A DNA stretch of 37,598 nt from Candidatus Altarchaeales archaeon (GCA_003663045.1 QMZG01000001.1:1-37598), one strand, 5' to 3'. Shown: positions 16,968 to 25,322, counted from the stretch's first letter. The notes: generated from the letters alone by a model not told the origin. Numbers and translations are program-made.

Positions 16968-17975
16968 ATGGATAAAAAAATTGCAATAGGTGTGATTATA
17001 GTCTTGATAGTGCTTGGCATAGGCGCCTTCTTGTTTTTAAGCAAAGAAGCAAAACCAGAATGGTCGGACTTAGTTCCCGACTCCAATCTTGTGATGATTT
17101 TTGATATGCAAAAAGCATTGAAGGTGTTAGATGATGAAGATATACGGGAACTCTATAAATCCCTGGGTGGAGAAGAGGTAAATCTGAGGGAAAAGGCTGA
17201 GGAGGAGATCAATAAACAGTTGGGGAAGGTAGGTATAAGAGCGGGAGATATATCCAAGATTGTCGTCTTCGGGGATTTCCCCACCTCTGTTGGTATCACA
17301 TCATCAGAAGTTGGTATGCTCGTTACCGGTAAATTTGATAGGGATAGGATTATTTCTGGAGGCAATCTGGCATCTGAGGAAAGCTATCTGGAGGAGAATA
17401 TCTATAAGTGGGTTGAGGAGAAACCCTATGGGGGACCGAAAGAGGTATTTATCGTCTTTTTGGATGACAAGATAGTTCTTTCTGAGAAAAGGGATATAAT
17501 AAAAAAGGTTATAGATGTGAAAAAAGGTAAAGAGAAACCTCTGAAAAAGGAGAAGCTATCCCTTCTAGAAGAGGTGGGGGGAAATGAAGCCATTTTTGGT
17601 ATAATTCTCACCATATCAGAAGAAATGAAAAGAGAATGGAAGGAGAGTATGGGATCAATACCAATTACTGGAATGTTTAAGACAGAATCTTTTACCAAAT
17701 TAGAGAAGATGGCTTATTCACTGGATAAGAAGGATAGTATTATCTCCCTGAATTCGGTAACCTACTATGAAGATAAAGAAACCGCCGAAAGTGCTGCCAA
17801 AACCACTAGGGGAGCAAGAGATATGTATTCTGGAACCATAAAAGGTTTAGATAAACTGTTCAAGGATATGGAGATAAAGGTGGAGGGCAAGAAGGTTAAA
17901 ATGAAGTGGGAGATTGAAATCCAGGTGATAATGGAATTGATCCAGGAGTATAAGAACATGTATAAAGATGCTTGA
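16968..17975 (+). CDS. Membrane-anchored extracytoplasmic protein, DUF3352-like
   Basis: I chose the ATG at 16968 (MDKKIAIGV, 335 residues) because GGTGAT precedes it; a GTG at 16956 would add four residues. A single N-terminal helix (about 5-23) anchors the protein, and the rest should lie outside the cell. The core alternates VFGDFP- and MLVTGKFD-type strands with helices and contains an EESYLEENIYKW segment and a FIVFLDDKIVLS strand, an order reminiscent of DUF3352 proteins, whose function is unknown. There is no lipobox. It is transcribed alone from a visible TATA box. The last codons overlap the start of a compositionally odd small ORF. Confidence 0.75.
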   Translation: MDKKIAIGVIIVLIVLGIGAFLFLSKEAKPEWSDLVPDSNLVMIFDMQKALKVLDDEDIRELYKSLGGEEVNLREKAEEEINKQLGKVGIRAGDISKIVVFGDFPTSVGITSSEVGMLVTGKFDRDRIISGGNLASEESYLEENIYKWVEEKPYGGPKEVFIVFLDDKIVLSEKRDIIKKVIDVKKGKEKPLKKEKLSLLEEVGGNEAIFGIILTISEEMKREWKESMGSIPITGMFKTESFTKLEKMAYSLDKKDSIISLNSVTYYEDKETAESAAKTTRGARDMYSGTIKGLDKLFKDMEIKVEGKKVKMKWEIEIQVIMELIQEYKNMYKDA

Positions 17976-18147
17976 GCCTAGTATTCGGTATACCGGTTCA
18001 TCTCTCGAGTTTGAGGTATTGAATGGTGCGGGGGAACGTGTTGGTAACGTCATTTTGGAACCTTCAGGTGATTGTGCTACCGCTTCACGTGTCAACATCG
18101 ATTCTATCCGCGCTGGTGGTACTGCTCAGAAAGGTACTGCAGAATAG
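17968..18147 (+). CDS. 59-residue ORF of foreign-looking composition
   Basis: An ATG inside the end of the preceding gene opens a frame of 59 codons ending in TAG at 18147. The encoded protein is polar and beta-like (TGSSLEFEVLNGAGERVGNV, later NIDSIRAGGTAQKG), a style seen in surface-protein Ig-like domains or pilin tails; I cannot assign a family. About half of its bases are G or C, clearly more than the AT-rich genes around it, and arginine codons are CGG, CGT and CGC, whereas neighbours use AGA and AGG. It has no start signal of its own beyond coupling. It may be a transferred fragment rather than a functional gene. Confidence 0.4.
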   Translation: MLEPSIRYTGSSLEFEVLNGAGERVGNVILEPSGDCATASRVNIDSIRAGGTAQKGTAE

Positions 18148-18167
18148 TTAAAATTTTGACTTAATAC

Positions 18168-18896
18168 TTACTTAATACTTTCAATTATCTCCTTGATCTT
18201 GCTACAATCCTCCTCGGTTGCCGTACCATTGACTATCACATCCGCTCCCGCTCTTGTTTTTTCCCTTGCGGTTTTCCCATCCCTGATCCCTCCACCAACA
18301 ATGATCGGGATTTCTATTTCGGCTCTAACTGCAGAGATCATCTCATTGGGAACGGGGTTTTCTGCACCCGAGCCCGCTTCAAGATAGATGCACTGCATAT
18401 TGAGATATTGAGCAGTTAATGCATAATTAATAGCCTTCTGAATTTCATTTCCCTCAATTCTATCCAAATTACAGACCCTTTCCACCATAGTGGGTTTCCT
18501 ACTAGTGCTTATTACTATGTACCCCATAGATATTGGCTTTATATTCCACTCGTTTATTAATGAAGCCCCTTTAATCTGTTCTTCTATTAAAAATCTTCTA
18601 TCGATGGAATTCATGAGCATCATAAAGAATATATAATCCGCATTTTCTGATACAGCTCGTGAGGAATTTGGGAATAATATTGTTGGGATATCTACAGATC
18701 TCTTTATTGATTCTACTGTTCTATAAACCAGTTCTCTGTCATCAACAGTAGAACCTCCAATCATAATGGCGTTAGTTCCATATTCATAGCAGATTTTTGC
18801 CCTTTGACCCGCTTCTTTGGGGGATTGATTCTCTGGATCAATTAGGGTAAAATGAAGCTTTTTTTCCTTCTTCAATAATTCTTTTATTAAATCCAT
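18168..18896 (-). CDS. Geranylgeranylglyceryl phosphate synthase (PcrB/GGGPS family)
   Basis: This 242-residue TIM-barrel protein shows the family signatures: LHFTLIDPEN near residue 15 (the acidic pair that binds Mg2+), AIMIGGSTVDD near 45, ILFPNSSRAVSENADYIFF, the phosphate-side IYLEAGSGAENPV, and IVGGGIRDGKTA plus DVIVNGTATEE for phosphate binding at the C-terminus. The enzyme joins sn-glycerol-1-phosphate to geranylgeranyl diphosphate, the first committed step to archaeal ether lipids. The sequence resembles the group II form of Methanothermobacter and crenarchaea more than the group I form. It is transcribed from minus, 22 bp after the CBS-ParB gene. Confidence 0.95.
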   Translation of the reverse strand: MDLIKELLKKEKKLHFTLIDPENQSPKEAGQRAKICYEYGTNAIMIGGSTVDDRELVYRTVESIKRSVDIPTILFPNSSRAVSENADYIFFMMLMNSIDRRFLIEEQIKGASLINEWNIKPISMGYIVISTSRKPTMVERVCNLDRIEGNEIQKAINYALTAQYLNMQCIYLEAGSGAENPVPNEMISAVRAEIEIPIIVGGGIRDGKTAREKTRAGADVIVNGTATEEDCSKIKEIIESIK

Positions 18897-18918
18897 TTTA
18901 TGATGGTTTTCAAAGTTT

Positions 18919-19719
18919 CTAAAGATCTTCCTTTTTGATCAACCTAGTGGTAATCTCCACCAGAGGGTGCTGCGCATAATCTATTACCTTGATATCATCC
19001 AATGTCAATAAACCCGATTCTCTGGCAGATTTTTCCATTCCTATCTCAATATCTTCCTCTGGCTCCAGAACGTGAGCCATTATCTCTTTAATTCCCAGCT
19101 CTCTGGCCGCGATAACCCTGTGATGTCCGTCCACTAACACAAAATAATTCCTCTTCTTTATCACAATTAACGGCTCGGCAAGACCCTTTTTTAATTCATA
19201 TTTCCTTCCCTGAAGTTCATCTGCATGTATTCTCCCCTGAGTTGGACGTAAGTTATCCAGGGGAACGGAATACTTCCTTACATTAATCCTTACCCCAGAT
19301 TTTGATTCCAACAGGTTCTTGATCATATTTACCTTTCTAGGGGTTGCCCTTTCTATATGGGATCTAATAATGTCGGTATTGGTAATTATACCAATCAACC
19401 TACCCTTTTCATCAACCACTGGAAGCTTCCGCATACCATGTCTGAACATTACCCTCGCTGCATCATCTAATGCAAGATCGGGTCTAGCAACTATCAATTT
19501 ATCCCTTATAATATCCTTAATCAATCTTTCCGGGTTATTATAATTTCTCAATAATTCCTTTGCAGTAATAAAGCCCACAAGGTTACCATTCTTAGTAACC
19601 GGAAAATTTTGATGTACCGAATTGACAAAGATCTGTATGGCCTTCTTTACGGTAGTATCATAGGGGATATAATCTACCTCTTTGGTCATATAGTCTCTAA
19701 CCAATGCCTTTTTTGCCAT
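18919..19719 (-). CDS. CBS-pair protein with C-terminal ParB-like domain
   Basis: The 266-residue protein begins with two CBS motifs (about 8-60 and 72-125), with PVTKNGNLVGFITAKELL and PVVDEKGRLIGIITNTDII as their repeats. CBS pairs bind adenosyl nucleotides and act as energy sensors. After a linker comes a ParB/Spo0J-like segment (about 155-235) with LVDGHHRVIAARELGI, the motif that in ParB and Srx-fold proteins forms the nucleotide-binding and CTPase/phosphatase-like pocket. No helix-turn-helix follows, so it is unlikely to be a partition protein. The fusion suggests a nucleotide-responsive regulator or serine-kinase-like enzyme (compare the SbnI family). It is divergent from the membrane-cluster genes. 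Confidence 0.85.
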   Translation of the reverse strand: MAKKALVRDYMTKEVDYIPYDTTVKKAIQIFVNSVHQNFPVTKNGNLVGFITAKELLRNYNNPERLIKDIIRDKLIVARPDLALDDAARVMFRHGMRKLPVVDEKGRLIGIITNTDIIRSHIERATPRKVNMIKNLLESKSGVRINVRKYSVPLDNLRPTQGRIHADELQGRKYELKKGLAEPLIVIKKRNYFVLVDGHHRVIAARELGIKEIMAHVLEPEEDIEIGMEKSARESGLLTLDDIKVIDYAQHPLVEITTRLIKKEDL

Positions 19720-19787
19720 TTTAATTTCAGGTATATAAAACTGTTTTGTGTAATAGTTAATATATCACATTAAAAATCAATAATAAA

Positions 19788-20522
19788 ATGAAGCGGGATG
19801 TAAATTTTCTTTTATTTGGTCTCTTGATTCTACTTTTAATTGCCATGGTGGCCATGGCTATTTATGCCCAATATGAATATCAACGTTGCAATACAGATTA
19901 TTTAATTGCATTAGAAGATATAGAAGAGAAAAATTCTCAATTAAATAAAAAGATTGCGGAGATTAACAAAACAAGAGAGGAGTTGAAAAGTAAGGAGAGG
20001 GCATTGGTAGACGTAATAAGGGAGTTAAACCTATCTGAGCAGAGAGAGGTCTCATTGAGTGGGCTTTTTGAGGATATAAAAGGGGAAAAGGAACTATTGG
20101 AGGAAGAACTAAAAATAACCACCGAGGAAAGGGATAGATGGCGTTCCAACTATACTGCTGTTAAAATGGATCTCGATATGTGCGAGAAGAATTATGAACT
20201 CAAGGAAAGACAGTTGGATTTAGCAACAAAAAAGATATCCCAGATAAGCCTTAATGTAAAATATCTCGGTATTAATGTAAACAAATCAAAGGATCAAATA
20301 GGGGATATTGAAGAGGATATAGAGGATATCGATGATGATCTCTCTTCTTTATATCGAAAGGTAGGTGATGTGGAGAATGAAACCACGATGGGTGAGTTAA
20401 AGGAGGAATTGAGGGATGATATAAATGATATTCGGAGTCTAATCGCCGAATTAAAAGAAACTATCGATAATTTGAGAAATACTATCGATAGCATGGAAAA
20501 GAAGGTTAAGGAGATAGATTAA
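19788..20522 (+). CDS. Membrane-anchored coiled-coil protein
   Basis: The 244-residue protein has one N-terminal helix (about 7-28, FLLFGLLILLLIAMVAMAI) and then an almost unbroken coiled coil rich in E, K and L heptads to its end. Cysteines near residues 34 and 132 could form disulfides if the coil is outside the cell. No catalytic motif is seen. It is the first of five same-strand genes ending in MoxR and DUF58, 9 bp before the second. The layout suggests a structural or spacer component of a membrane complex; the homologues of MoxR-DUF58 clusters often include such coiled-coil proteins, but I do not know this one. Confidence 0.75.
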   Translation: MKRDVNFLLFGLLILLLIAMVAMAIYAQYEYQRCNTDYLIALEDIEEKNSQLNKKIAEINKTREELKSKERALVDVIRELNLSEQREVSLSGLFEDIKGEKELLEEELKITTEERDRWRSNYTAVKMDLDMCEKNYELKERQLDLATKKISQISLNVKYLGINVNKSKDQIGDIEEDIEDIDDDLSSLYRKVGDVENETTMGELKEELRDDINDIRSLIAELKETIDNLRNTIDSMEKKVKEID

Positions 20523-20531
20523 AAGATTGGA

Positions 20532-21452
20532 ATGGATTTAATCACTCCAAGATTGGAAGAGGTCAGAAAGGTCGTTAGTAAGTTGAAATTGTTCACCATT
20601 GTATTGGATTCTATTATAGTTTTTATTCTCTCATCCATCTTTTTTGTACTTTTTGGTATTGAACCGGTCCTGGCAATAATCCCAAGTTTGATCTATTTTA
20701 TCTTAAGGTCGATCTCTGTAGTCAGAGATGGCAGAGACAGGAATGTAATAGAGAAGAGGATAACTCAGAGGTACCCTTCCTTAGATGAAAGGCTGCAAAC
20801 CGCTTATGATAACAGAGAAAGATCCAACCTTATTATAAACAGGTTAATCTCTGACGTCTCACAGAGAATGGATAACATCTCCTATTCATCATTTGTAGAA
20901 AGTAAAAACATATCTTTAAAGGTATTTATAATTATATTCCTATTGTTCGCATTATTAACTATAAATTTTTTTCATATCAGAGAAGTTAGTCTTAATTTTC
21001 AAAAAGATTTATCCAAATTCATTGATACAGCATTATCAACTTCGACCGAGAACGATAAAGGTTTTTTTGGAAATAGAGATGAATGGGAAATGAGTAAAGA
21101 AAGTTCGAAAAATGAGCAGGAAAAGATCGGTGGTGAATCTGGGGGCAAAATTCCGGGCTTTAGCGAGGGTCCTATCCCCGGGATGGGTGGTGGTGCCGGA
21201 GAGACGCCCGGTGGTGATATATACGGTGCACCCAGTTCAGCCAGGATAGAAGGTCAAGATATAGAGATGGAAGTCCATCCAGAATATGGTGGTGAGATTG
21301 ATATCAAGGATGTGAATGAAGAAGTAAATGCCGTTGAGTTTAAACTTCCAGAGGAGATAAAGTCTAGCAATATACCAGAACAGGAGCCCATAGAATATGA
21401 GGAGATCATTAGGAGATATTTTGAGAAATTATCTTGTGAGGAGGTAAAATGA
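20532..21452 (+). CDS. Membrane protein of a MoxR-DUF58 cluster (DUF7502-like)
   Basis: The 306-residue protein has three hydrophobic segments (about 22-42, 44-62 and 136-158) and a characteristic cytoplasmic element, RYPSLDERLQTAYDNR, between the second and third; this is the signature of membrane proteins that precede coiled-coil, MoxR and DUF58 genes in archaea and is similar to bacterial DUF4175. After the third helix the protein has a glycine/proline-rich linker (near 200-245) and an acidic C-terminal stretch with KLPEE-type residues, probably extracellular or flexible. It overlaps the next gene by 4 bp (ATGA). I infer that it is the membrane platform for the ATPase below. Confidence 0.72.
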   Translation: MDLITPRLEEVRKVVSKLKLFTIVLDSIIVFILSSIFFVLFGIEPVLAIIPSLIYFILRSISVVRDGRDRNVIEKRITQRYPSLDERLQTAYDNRERSNLIINRLISDVSQRMDNISYSSFVESKNISLKVFIIIFLLFALLTINFFHIREVSLNFQKDLSKFIDTALSTSTENDKGFFGNRDEWEMSKESSKNEQEKIGGESGGKIPGFSEGPIPGMGGGAGETPGGDIYGAPSSARIEGQDIEMEVHPEYGGEIDIKDVNEEVNAVEFKLPEEIKSSNIPEQEPIEYEEIIRRYFEKLSCEEVK

Positions 21453-21862
21453 TTGGGAAAAAACGTAATGTAGTCATGGTTGAGAAAGATATCTATGAAG
21501 CAATGACAGAGGCATTTCGTAAGGTCAAGGCCGAAAGGGATAGGAATAAGGAACTTGCGGATAAATTAAAAAAGGATTTGAAGCTATTGGATTTTGAATT
21601 AACCAGGATTGGGGCCAAGATATCCGAACTACTGATTAGTGTCAACACCTTGGAAGAATCTATAAGGCATTTAAGTGAGTATTCTATAGATTATTCCATG
21701 AGTTCCATAAGAGATAAATTATCTAAGAAGATGGAACATACAATGTATACGATAGATGGGATGGAAAACAAGATCCATAGACTGAGAGAGATTATGGATA
21801 TTATCAAAAGGGATATAAAGCCATGGGAAGAGAGCTATGAGCAAAGGATATTTGAGGAATAG
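21449..21862 (+). CDS. Coiled-coil protein of the MoxR-DUF58 cluster
   Basis: This 137-residue soluble protein is nearly all helix, with coiled-coil heptads between about 20 and 75 and again from 85 to the end (IRDKLSKKMEHTM, MENKIHRLREIMDII). No known domain is recognised. A strong ribosome binding site (GGAGGT at 21440-21445) precedes its ATG, which overlaps the upstream stop, so it is translated as part of the operon and probably at high level. It sits directly before the MoxR gene (2 bp gap), which makes it a likely adaptor between the membrane proteins and the ATPase. Confidence 0.75.
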   Translation: MIGKKRNVVMVEKDIYEAMTEAFRKVKAERDRNKELADKLKKDLKLLDFELTRIGAKISELLISVNTLEESIRHLSEYSIDYSMSSIRDKLSKKMEHTMYTIDGMENKIHRLREIMDIIKRDIKPWEESYEQRIFEE

Positions 21863-21864
21863 AA

Positions 21865-22884
21865 ATGAAGGTCGGAGGAAGCCTTTGGGAAGGGATCAAG
21901 GAAGAAAAGAAAGAGAAGGGGAGTAATCTGGAAGAACTCTGTTCTAATATGAAAAAGGTCTATGAAGAGATACTCTCCGAAATGGGTAATGTTATAGCGG
22001 GTCAGAAGGAGGTTATAGAGCAGATTTTGATTTCAATCTTTACCAAGAATCATGCCCTGCTGGAGGGCTTTCCCGGCTTGGGAAAAACCCTAATTGTGAG
22101 TACATTGGCTGATATAATGGATCTTAAATTTAAGAGGATTCAGTGCACGCCAGATTTAATGCCCTCCGACATCACTGGAACATATGTTGTAGAAGAAGAA
22201 GCTGGGAAAAAGACGTTCAGATTTGAAAAAGGACCAGTATTTACCAATATCCTTCTTGCAGATGAGATCAATAGGGCAACGCCAAAGACCCAGAGCGCTT
22301 TATTGGAGGCAATGCAAGAAAGACAGGTAAGTGTTGGCACCTCCACATTCACACTTGATAAACCCTTCTTTGTTTTAGCCACGCAGAATCCAATAGAGAT
22401 GGAGGGCACTTATCCATTGCCAGAGGCGCAGGTGGATAGATTCATTATGAAGATTCTAGTTAAATATCCAGAATTAGAGAATGAAGATCGAATAATTGAT
22501 CTCTATACTGGAGGAGAAACACCCAATGTTAGGAAAATTTTAGGTAAAGAGCAGCTTTTAGGAATTCAAGAGTTAACCAGAATGATGCCCATTTCCAATG
22601 AAATTAAAAAATACGCGTTAGACATTGTAACCAGGACCAGGCCCGAGAATGGTGGAATTGCAAAAGAATTCTTAGACTATGGTGCTTCACCCAGAGCCTC
22701 CATAGGACTTATACTCGCCGGTAAGGCCAATGCCCTGATAGATGGAAGAGATTATGTAAGTAAAAAAGATATACAGAAGATGGCATATCCAATCCTGAGA
22801 CATAGATTAATTCTAAACTTTAACTCTGAAAGAGAGGGGATAACTACAGATGATGTAATTGAAAGGATATTAAAAGAGGTTTGA
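21865..22884 (+). CDS. MoxR-family AAA+ ATPase
   Basis: The 339-residue protein carries Walker A GFPGLGKT (68-75), Walker B ILLADEINRA (about 130), the MoxR-specific insert region LLEAMQERQV after it, sensor 1 in LATQNP, and a C-terminal lid domain with SPRASIGL (sensor 2). MoxR ATPases act as chaperone-like remodelers, mostly working with von Willebrand A or DUF58 partners to install metals or to assemble complexes. It has about 30 extra N-terminal residues, charged and probably helical. It lies in the centre of the cluster and overlaps the DUF58 gene by 4 bp. Confidence 0.94.
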   Translation: MKVGGSLWEGIKEEKKEKGSNLEELCSNMKKVYEEILSEMGNVIAGQKEVIEQILISIFTKNHALLEGFPGLGKTLIVSTLADIMDLKFKRIQCTPDLMPSDITGTYVVEEEAGKKTFRFEKGPVFTNILLADEINRATPKTQSALLEAMQERQVSVGTSTFTLDKPFFVLATQNPIEMEGTYPLPEAQVDRFIMKILVKYPELENEDRIIDLYTGGETPNVRKILGKEQLLGIQELTRMMPISNEIKKYALDIVTRTRPENGGIAKEFLDYGASPRASIGLILAGKANALIDGRDYVSKKDIQKMAYPILRHRLILNFNSEREGITTDDVIERILKEV

Positions 22885-23801
22885 ATTTATGGAAAATGAT
22901 TGACCCCACATTTTTGGATCAATTAAAGAAACTAAATTTTTTGGCCAGGAGGAAGATTTCCAGTATATACATGGGTAGCAGGAGGTCTATAAAACAGGGG
23001 AGGGGTATGGAACTCTATGATCATAGAGAATACTACCCAGGTGATGATTTCAGATATATTGACTGGAAACTCTACAGTAGAACTGAAAGATTATACATCA
23101 GAAGATTCGAAGAGGAAAAGAATCTTACCCTACACATACTAGTGGATTCTAGCGCTAGTATGGATTTTTCAACCGTCAAGATGAGAAAGTTTGACTATGC
23201 CGGAAGCATCGCTGCTGGCTTTGCCTTTATTGCCTTGAATAGATATGAAAAATTTGCACCAGTTCTTTATTCTAATAGGATAATGGAAATTATGCCCCCA
23301 AGGAAGGGGAAGATGCATTTCTTTCGAATGATCAATTTACTGAATGGTGCAAAACAGATTGGAGAGACCAATCTTGAGGAATGCATGAGTCAATACTCGG
23401 GATTTATTAAAACCAAGTCTTTTTTGATTGTAATCTCCGATTTCCTGGAGCCCATTGATTCTCTAAGGGAGGGGATTTACAGAATAGCAAGGAGATCCAA
23501 GGAGGCAATTCTTATCCAGACCCTCGACCCGGGAGAGATTAATCTAAAATGGACAGATGATATAAACTTTGAAGATATGGAGACATCAAAATTTGAAAGG
23601 GTATATCTAAGCCCAGATTTTAGAAAGAATTATATGAATAGATTGAGGGAGCATATCTTTAATATCCAGGAAATCTGTGATGATACCGGCATTGAATTCT
23701 TTTCCGTTAGCACCGACATACCTCTATTTGATACCTTTGCTGGTATCGTAGAAGGGAAAATTCTGGAAGAAAGAGTCAGATGGGGGATGGAGACTACGTG
23801 A
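22881..23801 (+). CDS. DUF58-domain protein (VWA-like partner of MoxR)
   Basis: The 306-residue protein has the DUF58 signatures: GRGMELYDHREYYPGDDFRY broken here at the family core, followed by IDWKLYSRTERLYIRRFEEE (core residues 45-85), and then a MIDAS-like VDSSASMDF with D89, S91 and S93, which would bind a metal like other von Willebrand A domains. DUF58 proteins regularly pair with MoxR. The listed start is a TTG overlapping the MoxR stop as TTGA; an ATG at 22896 (MIDPTFLDQL) is an equally good choice and loses five residues. It closes the five-gene run and converges on the HPS-like gene, 2 bp away. Confidence 0.9.
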   Translation: MNLWKMIDPTFLDQLKKLNFLARRKISSIYMGSRRSIKQGRGMELYDHREYYPGDDFRYIDWKLYSRTERLYIRRFEEEKNLTLHILVDSSASMDFSTVKMRKFDYAGSIAAGFAFIALNRYEKFAPVLYSNRIMEIMPPRKGKMHFFRMINLLNGAKQIGETNLEECMSQYSGFIKTKSFLIVISDFLEPIDSLREGIYRIARRSKEAILIQTLDPGEINLKWTDDINFEDMETSKFERVYLSPDFRKNYMNRLREHIFNIQEICDDTGIEFFSVSTDIPLFDTFAGIVEGKILEERVRWGMETT

Positions 23802-23803
23802 TC

Positions 23804-24475
23804 TTAGTCTATTGTTTCCAAAAATTCTTCAGCAATTTCACTTACATTTTCGTCGGATCTTATTCCTGTCCAAGGATCTTCCGATGTTACAATATTTACT
23901 ACCACGATATTCGCTCCATTAAAAATTGCACTTCTCGCCTCTTTTAAGTCTACACCACCGGCAGCAGAAATGAGAACATCATATCTACTTCTTATCCTGT
24001 TGATATGTTTATATTTTATTACACTACCCCTTGTAGTTTCTTCATCCCTCCCTCTGTGAAGTACAACCACAGATGGTGGCTTTTTTAATCTTAAAAGAAC
24101 CTTTAGCGGATCTTCAACACCCAGCATATCAATCATCGAATCTAAGCCGAATTCTTCACACTTTTGAATAAAGAGATCTAATGTTTCAACCGGTGAACTT
24201 CCCAATACGGTAGCTGCTGTGGCTCCAGAAGAATATGCCAGTTCTACCTCCTCAATTGCACCATCCGTTGTTTTTAAATCAGCCACTATCTTACCGTTCC
24301 AAATTTTTGCCATCATTCTTATTCCATTAGAACCTTCTCTTTTAATAAATGGTGTTCCAGCCTCTATAAGTATCCTATCATTGTGTGGAATCGTTGGTAA
24401 AATTCTCTTAACACTATCTACATCGTCATTGAAGGCTATTTGCAGGTATCTTGTTTTTTGTTCTAACATAGTCAT
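23804..24475 (-). CDS. OMP decarboxylase-superfamily enzyme (3-hexulose-6-phosphate synthase-like)
   Basis: The 223-residue TIM barrel carries ADLKTTDG, whose D66, K68 and D71 are the D-x-K-x-x-D catalytic triad of the superfamily, plus E38 in IEAG, LHRGRDEETT on a loop and SAAGGVDLKEARSA at the phosphate-binding end. HPS, KGPDC and OMPDC all share this core. HPS condenses formaldehyde with ribulose 5-phosphate or runs in reverse to make ribulose 5-phosphate in archaea. LHRG differs from the usual HPS wording, so another substrate is possible. No isomerase (PHI) or Fae gene is near. It follows the stomatin gene by 4 bp, so the two are co-transcribed. Confidence 0.75.
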   Translation of the reverse strand: MTMLEQKTRYLQIAFNDDVDSVKRILPTIPHNDRILIEAGTPFIKREGSNGIRMMAKIWNGKIVADLKTTDGAIEEVELAYSSGATAATVLGSSPVETLDLFIQKCEEFGLDSMIDMLGVEDPLKVLLRLKKPPSVVVLHRGRDEETTRGSVIKYKHINRIRSRYDVLISAAGGVDLKEARSAIFNGANIVVVNIVTSEDPWTGIRSDENVSEIAEEFLETID

Positions 24476-24479
24476 AGCC

Positions 24480-25235
24480 TTATCCCTTCTTTATAATTGA
24501 TCTTATCATACTCTCTGCTTCAGAGGGTAAAAATATAACTATTTTTTCTGAAGGATCCGCGGCAATATCCCTGATCGTCTGCAATGTTCTCAGATGTAAC
24601 GCTCCCCCACTCTTCGACAGATTCTCTGCAGCCTTCATTAGATTTTCCGAAGCTGATAATTCTCCTTGAGAGGCTATTATAACTGCTCTTCTCTCTCTTT
24701 CAGCTTCTGCCTGTTTTGCCATCGCCCTCTTCATTTCTGCGGGAAGTTCTATCTCCTGAATCTTAATAGATTCTATGTCAATACCCCAGCCGGATGTTTC
24801 GGTATCTACTATCTTCTTTATACTATCTGCAATTTTCTCTCTTTCGCTTAGAACAAAATCAAGTTCATGATTACCAACGATGTCTCTTAAAGCAGCTTGT
24901 GTGTACTGCCTAACTGCAAAAACATAATCCTCTATTTTTATAATTACATCCTCGGGTTTCACAACCTTAAAATATACAACAGTATTTATGAGAAGGGTAA
25001 TATTATCCTTTGTTATAACCTCCTGTCTTGGTATATCTGCAGTTTTAATACGCATATCAACCTTACTCATGGTCTGAATTACCGGAATTATCCAAGTCAA
25101 ACCAGGATTGCGAACATTACTAAATCTACCCAATGTGAATACTACTCCTCGTTCATACTGATACAACAATCGAAGACCAGATGCAATCAAAAATATCACA
25201 ATCAAAATACCAAAAATCAAAATACCAAAAATCAT
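24480..25235 (-). CDS. Stomatin/prohibitin-family (slipin) membrane protein
   Basis: At 251 residues this is a typical prokaryotic SPFH-domain protein. A hydrophobic hairpin (MIFGILIFGILIVIFLIASG) anchors it, followed by ERGVVFTLGRFSNVRNPGL, the SPFH core with TKDNITLLINTVVYFKV, and a helical AERERRAVIIASQGELSASENL stretch that forms oligomers. The end (SEKIVIFLPSEAESM) matches the C-terminal strand of the group. Such proteins form membrane rings and often work with an NfeD-type protease; no NfeD gene is in this window. The start repeats IFGILIFGIL because of a short tandem duplication in the DNA. A strong ribosome binding site GAGGTGA lies 7 bases before the ATG. Confidence 0.92.
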   Translation of the reverse strand: MIFGILIFGILIVIFLIASGLRLLYQYERGVVFTLGRFSNVRNPGLTWIIPVIQTMSKVDMRIKTADIPRQEVITKDNITLLINTVVYFKVVKPEDVIIKIEDYVFAVRQYTQAALRDIVGNHELDFVLSEREKIADSIKKIVDTETSGWGIDIESIKIQEIELPAEMKRAMAKQAEAERERRAVIIASQGELSASENLMKAAENLSKSGGALHLRTLQTIRDIAADPSEKIVIFLPSEAESMIRSIIKKG

Positions 25236-25242
25236 TTTTATT

Positions 25243-25285
25243 TCACCTCTTTTTTATAAAAATATAACATATTATCCTTTAAATA
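25243..25285 (-). promoter_or_regulatory. Promoter and ribosome binding site of the stomatin operon
   Basis: On the minus strand GAGGTGA at 25243-25249 sits 7 bases before the ATG, the clearest Shine-Dalgarno site in this region. Upstream, TTATTTAAA near 25276-25285 fits a TATA box that would start transcription near 25255. Confidence 0.5.
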
Positions 25286-25322
25286 AGTTCATCTTTTAAC
25301 TCCAAAATTTAAAATCTATACT

